Of a stretch of 64,000 bases of DNA, positions 59,301 through 64,000 are shown one piece after another. The translations under genes and the position numbers were made by a program. The notes below the pieces were generated by a model. It did not search any database, was not told the origin of the DNA, and saw nothing but the letters and a program-made list of their open reading frames with translations. Location of the stretch: positions 5,995,152-6,059,151 of the forward strand of contig OZ024784.1 of the NCBI GenBank assembly GCA_964017065.1, read 5' to 3'. Origin of the DNA: Haliclona indistincta (Eukaryota; Porifera; Demospongiae; Haplosclerida; Chalinidae). How positions within the stretch are numbered: the first letter of the stretch is position 1; each line of letters opens with the position of its first letter.

Positions 59301-60961
59301 TAACCAAAATTAATATTAATTTCTATAGCTTCTATATCTGGCTCATTTGACGGAGCAATTTCTATTCAGCTGACAATATCCACGCAACGAACAAGAGCAT
59401 TATATTCTACTGGCTCTACATCACTTTCTCTGTCCTTTAGCACAGCTGCAAGCAGTGGAATTATACTACAGTTTGGAAATGATGAAAGCATGGAATTTGC
59501 CGTTCTAGAGGTGAGTGAATGAAAAACTTTAAAAAAATATTTAGTCTACGGTGCCACTTACCTTCATAGATCACCAATGGCTATATCCAGTTTCGATACA
59601 ATTTAGGAGGAGGCGAAGCTGTGGCAAGACAACACACTGTCATGGTCAACAATTCCTATTTCCATAACACCACTGTCACTCGTCTGGGTCAATCGGTCAC
59701 ACTACTCATCAACAATACTTACATAGCTACTGCTAAGAGCCCCTTCAGTACACCAGCGCATGGTACACTTGACATTGACAACACCATGGTCGTCATGGGA
59801 GCAAGCCTCCTGAACACAAAGCACTTCCAAGGTTGCATAAGAGGACTTAAAATTGATGGAAATGATGTTCCTTTCAATGGACAAAATGAACACTTCATTG
59901 CTCAGCCAATGGGAAGTCAATCTGTCAACCAGTGTTCAGAAACTTTACCAATACATTATACTCTTCCATCACTGTACATTGTGATAGGAGCTGTGTTTGG
60001 TTCTCTAGTAATCACTTCTATCTTAGTGCTAGTGACATGCAAAACAGCCGATTATTTATACCACCGAAAGAGGAGAGTTTTTTCTCCCAGTGGCAGGGCA
60101 CAGAGCTTTGTCTTTGCTCCTCAAACACAAAGTATCACTGATCGTGACTTCGAAAGAGTAGATGGTAACCTGACCATCCCAAACATGCATGAAGGACATG
60201 AGCTAGCACAATCAACACCTCCTTCACCTTCTCCCTCAATTCCAACAATTGCTGAATCTAATCTTAATGACCCACCATACGCTGTTATTCCAGACAAACC
60301 AGTTTTTAAGCCAAGTCCTGCAAAGACCAGACCAAAATTTGTTCCAGTGGTTCACAATCATAAGACTGAATTATCAATACCAGAACCAGAGCCTCAACCA
60401 CAGCCACACCCAAGAATGCGTCATGCTTCAATTGGTGGTGAGTCTTTGATCTCAGTGACTTCGTCTGCAATGCACCGAGATCGCAAGGAAGTGGCACAAT
60501 TTGTAAAAACAAAAATGAAGGCAGTTAACAATGAACTCTTTGAGATTAATTACGATGAGGTTGTCGTTTTCAAAGAGGAAGGGCCAATTGAAATGATGCG
60601 CTCTTCCTCAGTAGCTTCTCTGCATGAAATTGTGGAGGATTTTGAATCTGAACAACAACTGGCTCCACTTACGGACAGATTTAACTCATTATCACAACCA
60701 CAATACTTTGCAACTGATCGAACAACACCCAAAAGCAGACACAGGAACTTAATCACTAGGCCCTTTCCCTCAGACACCATGTCTTCTTTATCCCAGCCAC
60801 CAATCTTCGACACTAAACATGTAACCCCAAGAAGTAAGCGCAAGCAAATGGTGGACCAATCTCTTCCCCCTCCTCCAAACTATGAAGAAATCAAGCATCT
60901 GATGCATCAGTTTCAGAAACTAGCAGGCGATGATGAAGTCAAGGAAAGAAGACTAGTGTAG
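44352..60961 (+). CDS. giant Fat-like cadherin
   Basis: Five exons (44352-58766, 58824-58897, 58953-59263, 59329-59510, 59570-60961); 5,457 aa from ATG 44352, or 5,447 aa from ATG 44382, which starts closer to the signal peptide (LLRTAASLYLALLASS). About 40 cadherin repeats follow, counted by linker motifs such as VIDVNDAPIQF, ITDVNDNIPSF, LTNINDNPPVF, IEDVNQPPEF and IIDANDNNPVF; several linkers are degenerate. Then EGF-like modules (CLNGGRCIETD, CRHGGTCVWD, CSNGGTCIRQFPGYFCSC), laminin-G, another EGF (CAYGGKC), a second laminin-G and one membrane span (SLYIVIGAVFGSLVITSILVL). The ~300-residue tail has Pro-rich stretches and PPNY near the end. Architecture fits Fat/Fat-like cell-adhesion and planar-polarity cadherins. 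No beta-catenin-binding motif was recognised. Confidence 0.9.
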
Positions 60962-61136
60962 CAAAATGCCCTATGTAACTACATCCTCACTTGGATATCA
61001 CTTGTTGTTTTTTACCGACCATAAACATATCTATTATTTAATGCAGTCAAATACGTTAAAGCACACCATCTGATTTTATTATGTGAATTGCACTGTTAAC
61101 AAAATTAATTTTATACAACATAGCATCAAATTAATG
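60962..61136. other. convergent 3' flanks of the cadherin and EBP-like genes
   Basis: 175 bp, AT-rich, no gene seen. Confidence 0.4.
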
Positions 61137-62039
61137 TCAATGCTTCTTATTTTTCTTCACCGGTGAAGACCGAAGCAGCACGTAACCGAGATATAGAGAA
61201 GCTAGAAATGGAACCAGCAACCAAACACCATTGGGTATCATAAACAGCAGCACTATTTCGGTCCAACTAAGATGACTGAAAGGACTGGTGGTAGTTGTCA
61301 GAGGAGTGTAGAGCAAATGGTAGATGACAGTTTTCCAGAATGTCATGATGCAGACAGCAAATGACAGTAGTACACCCGCTCTTCTTCCTGTCCACAACTG
61401 CATGATTGGGTGAATGTAGAATAGATTATACACAGGAGCTGACATTATACTAAAACTACATTATCCTTTACTACAGCAAAACAGTTTCCAAGCATTAGCA
61501 TGTTATCCAACCAAACTATTGTGTTCATTTTGTCCCCCCCCCTGACGTACAACAGTGAGTAAATGCATTTACTAAACCATGAATAGATGATTGTAAAAAC
61601 AGCTCCATCACTACAGCTGCTTACCATTGGTACAGCAATAAGGTTTAACAATATTTCAGCTAAATTACATCTGGATAGTAGAAATTGTTAAATATGTTAA
61701 CCAAGGCAGCCAAAAGTGACAAGCTTACAGTGATTGAGCTATACAAAAGGCATCTTCCATGTCTCCATAACGTGTGTCCACTTCAATGTATAGTGTGTCT
61801 ACAGTGAAAGAACCACACCAAGTGAAGTAGATAGGAAGAGGGGTGGGGCTGTGCGTTCCCTTACATGGTTTCCATAAATAATGAAGATCTCCTCCAGGAA
61901 GCGAACGAGGACGCAACAGAACAAACCCAGCGTCCCAGGCAACAACAATTGTGGAAAGAAGCAACCAAGCACACACTAACCTTAAAAGAAGATATGGTGT
62001 AAAGGTCACAACGACGGAAACTTACTTTTGGATCGCCAT
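61137..62039 (-). CDS. EBP/EXPERA-like multi-pass membrane protein
   Basis: Minus-strand exons 62026-62039, 61865-61980, 61729-61798 and 61625-61670 join in frame. The last exon, about 61137-61455, reads MSAPVYNLFYIHP..., but I could not find an acceptor in the right phase, so that junction is open. A short missed exon, or a sequence error near the C-homopolymer at 61535, could explain it. Landmarks: WDAGFVLLRPRSLPGGDLHY, KPYTLYIEVDTRYGD, AQSLCNLAEILLNLIAVPM, RAGVLLSFAVCIMTFWKTV and LLFMIPNGVWLLVPFLASL. These match the emopamil-binding-protein-like (EXPERA) group, whose best-known member is a sterol isomerase. The catalytic activity of this branch is unknown. It starts 190 bp from cadherin 2, divergently. 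Confidence 0.65.
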
Positions 62040-62228
62040 TGTACAGCTCACGTGATCTTACGAGTGAACCCGCGTAACTCAATGCCGACATTCTTCACAT
62101 TCTTGTATGTCTTGAAGCCAACGTGATCTCCCCACAGCGGCAGTTTTGTTGATCAAGCGCGGTTTGCAGAGAGGGACCATTATTGACGCTTTCTGTCAAG
62201 CCAGGTTGCTTTGATCGGGTCAGATATA

Positions 62229-64000
62229 ATGGCGAGCTCCGTCATGCTAGCATTACTGATGATCTTCACGGTGTTCAGTCAATCCTGCAGCACATCGACG
62301 CAGTGGCAGTTTAGCTTTTTGGAAAACACAGGCGCAAATTATTTTGTTGGTCGAATCACAATAACTGGCAGTAGCGACTTCAAGTAAGCACACGACTGCA
62401 CAATAGAACTAATGCATGAGTTGACTAATCTTATAAACTAACCGTTAAAGTTTGTTGCAGCCTGCAGAACGAGAGTACTCATGATATTTATTTTTTATCG
62501 TGCAGTTTTACTGATCCCACTGGACTGTGCCAGAAATACTTTACACTGATGTCGAATGGAGAGATACAGACCGATGTGGACATCGATAGAGAAGCAGTGG
62601 TAAACGCAACACACGACCATTCGGATCAGATCGAGTGTCCAGTAAAATACAGATCAGAAAACAATAACATGCAGACAGTCGTGGTGCAAATAACAGTCGA
62701 AGATATAAACGACCAGACTCCGCGCTTTTTCGGATTGGCTTCACCTGTACACCAGCTAAATGTCTACGAAAATGTTGCTGTGGGACAACCACTTGTATAC
62801 TTGGCTCCAGACGATCAGGACGAAGGCCCAAATGGAACCGTTCAATTCCACATTACCGGTGGCAATGTGTTGGGTCTCTTTAGACTGGATCTTGCCATTG
62901 GGGACGATTCTCAGTCTCCGGAAAGGATACTCTACCTTGCTCAACCTCTGGACCACGAAAATCGTTCAAGCTACAACCTCTCGCTCACTCTCTCAGATAT
63001 GGGCAGCCCACCCCTCACAGCTATACAGTACATAGTGATTAAAGTCGTCGACGTGGACGACCAATCGCCAATGTTCCCTGCTAGCGAAATCACCTTTGAT
63101 GTTCCAGAAAATCACCCACTGGGTTCGATGCAACCGTTTGGAAATGTCTCTGCAATAGATTCCGACTCTGATGCAAACAATATAGTATTTTACTATTTTG
63201 ATGAGACCGGTATCGTAGAAAATGCAGACCAATACTTTGGCGTCACATCAGTTACTGGCGAATTGTACCTACTCAAAAGACTAGACTATGAAATGAGCCC
63301 AGCTATACGGACATATACATTTGGTGTGATAGCTCGTAGTCAAAGCAGTCTTCAGGGAGCAACAGTAACCGTTACTGTCCATGTCAAGGATGCAAATGAT
63401 GAATCACCCCAATATGTATTGGAAGAACATTTGGTTCAAAATATCACAGAAAACCAGGACAACAGCACCATACTACTGATAGTCAGAGACAGAGATATTA
63501 GTTCAACAGACAACAGAATTAGTAGTATTCAATTACAGCTTGAGCCCAATGTCGCCCACAGTGAACCAACCAACGAGCTCGTAGTACCAAACTCAGGAAT
63601 ATCACGATTGAAGTTTAATATTACTCAGCCTCTCGACAGAGAAAAGACACCAGTAATTCTGGCAACCTTCATACTTACTGATAGTGGGACACCTTCACTC
63701 ACCTCAGTCATTAATGTCACCATCAATGTGGAGGATATAAACGACAATGCTCCGCAATTTAACCAATCATCAAGCGTGTCCATTTCGGAGGCAACTGCTA
63801 TCGGTAAAGAAGTGTTACAATTGTCTGCTGAAGATGATGACAACGAGAAGAATGGAACAATTCGTTATAGCATAGTAAAAGTCACTCCGTCAGAAGCTAC
63901 TGCTTGGTTCACACTAGATGAAGTCTCTGGATTACTAACATTAAGCGCAACTCCAGATTATGATGTAGCAGCCAATGTGCTTATTGAAGTAAGAGCTGCA
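62229..64000 (+). CDS. second cadherin, 5' part (runs off the window)
   Basis: Exons 62229-62383 and 62506 to beyond 64000; 550 codons are visible. Signal peptide MASSVMLALLMIFTVFSQSCS. Cadherin repeats are marked by linkers VEDINDQTPRF, VVDVDDQSPMF, VKDANDESPQY and VEDINDNAPQF, with internal LDRE/LDYE motifs and several N-glycosylation sites. About four and a half repeats are present. The window ends within a repeat, so membrane and cytoplasmic parts are not visible and the subfamily cannot be assigned. Two long cadherin genes in the same orientation, with only the EBP-like gene between them, may be an old tandem duplicate. Confidence 0.88.

Overview
The window is intron-rich, gene-dense animal DNA. 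Coding exons are joined by short GT-AG introns, often 40-70 bp, and neighbouring genes are frequently head-to-head or tail-to-tail. The gene set suggests an early-branching metazoan, most likely a demosponge of the Amphimedon type. The species itself was not verified. The supporting content is three-domain Ig-like receptors with a TIR/SEFIR-type tail, giant cadherins, a Pam17 homologue, a KLHL8 orthologue and many small inverted-repeat transposons.

Layout, 0-19 kb: mitochondrial DnaJ/Tid1 (+); UFM1 (-); a Shisa/WBP1-like membrane protein with PPxY motifs (+); a TRM9/TRMT9B-type tRNA methyltransferase (-); KLHL8 (+); UCHL3 (-) with a tRNA-Tyr nested in an intron; Pam17 (+); and a 20-exon ankyrin-repeat/PH protein (-).

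17.9-31 kb is the most interesting block. It holds three paralogous, leaderless, beta-trefoil-like small proteins (A, B, C, all -) and two receptors (R1, R2, both +). Each receptor has a signal peptide, three Ig-like ectodomain modules, one membrane segment and a STIR-superfamily (TIR/SEFIR) tail. B sits head-to-head with R1, and C sits head-to-head with R2. One small protein carries a motif very close to the interleukin-1 family signature. The block therefore looks like a duplicated ligand-receptor locus resembling IL-1/IL-1R. The ligand role is inference. An 871 bp, roughly 99% identical palindrome lies between C and R2 and gives both genes the same upstream sequence.

31-44 kb: two orphan multi-pass membrane proteins (31.5-33.2 kb, -; 34.9-36.0 kb, +), a single-exon DUF4470 protein with two MYND fingers (37.96-41.48 kb, +), and a field of foldback/MITE elements. 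One MITE landed exactly on the start codon of the DUF4470 gene, and its 9-bp target duplication rebuilt that codon.

44-64 kb: a Fat-like giant cadherin (+, about 5,450 aa, about 40 cadherin repeats, first exon 14.4 kb), an EBP/EXPERA-like membrane protein (-), and the 5' part of a second cadherin (+) that runs off the window.

Coordinates come from hand reading of splice sites. For nearly all spliced genes the exon lengths sum to a multiple of three; the exception is noted at its entry.
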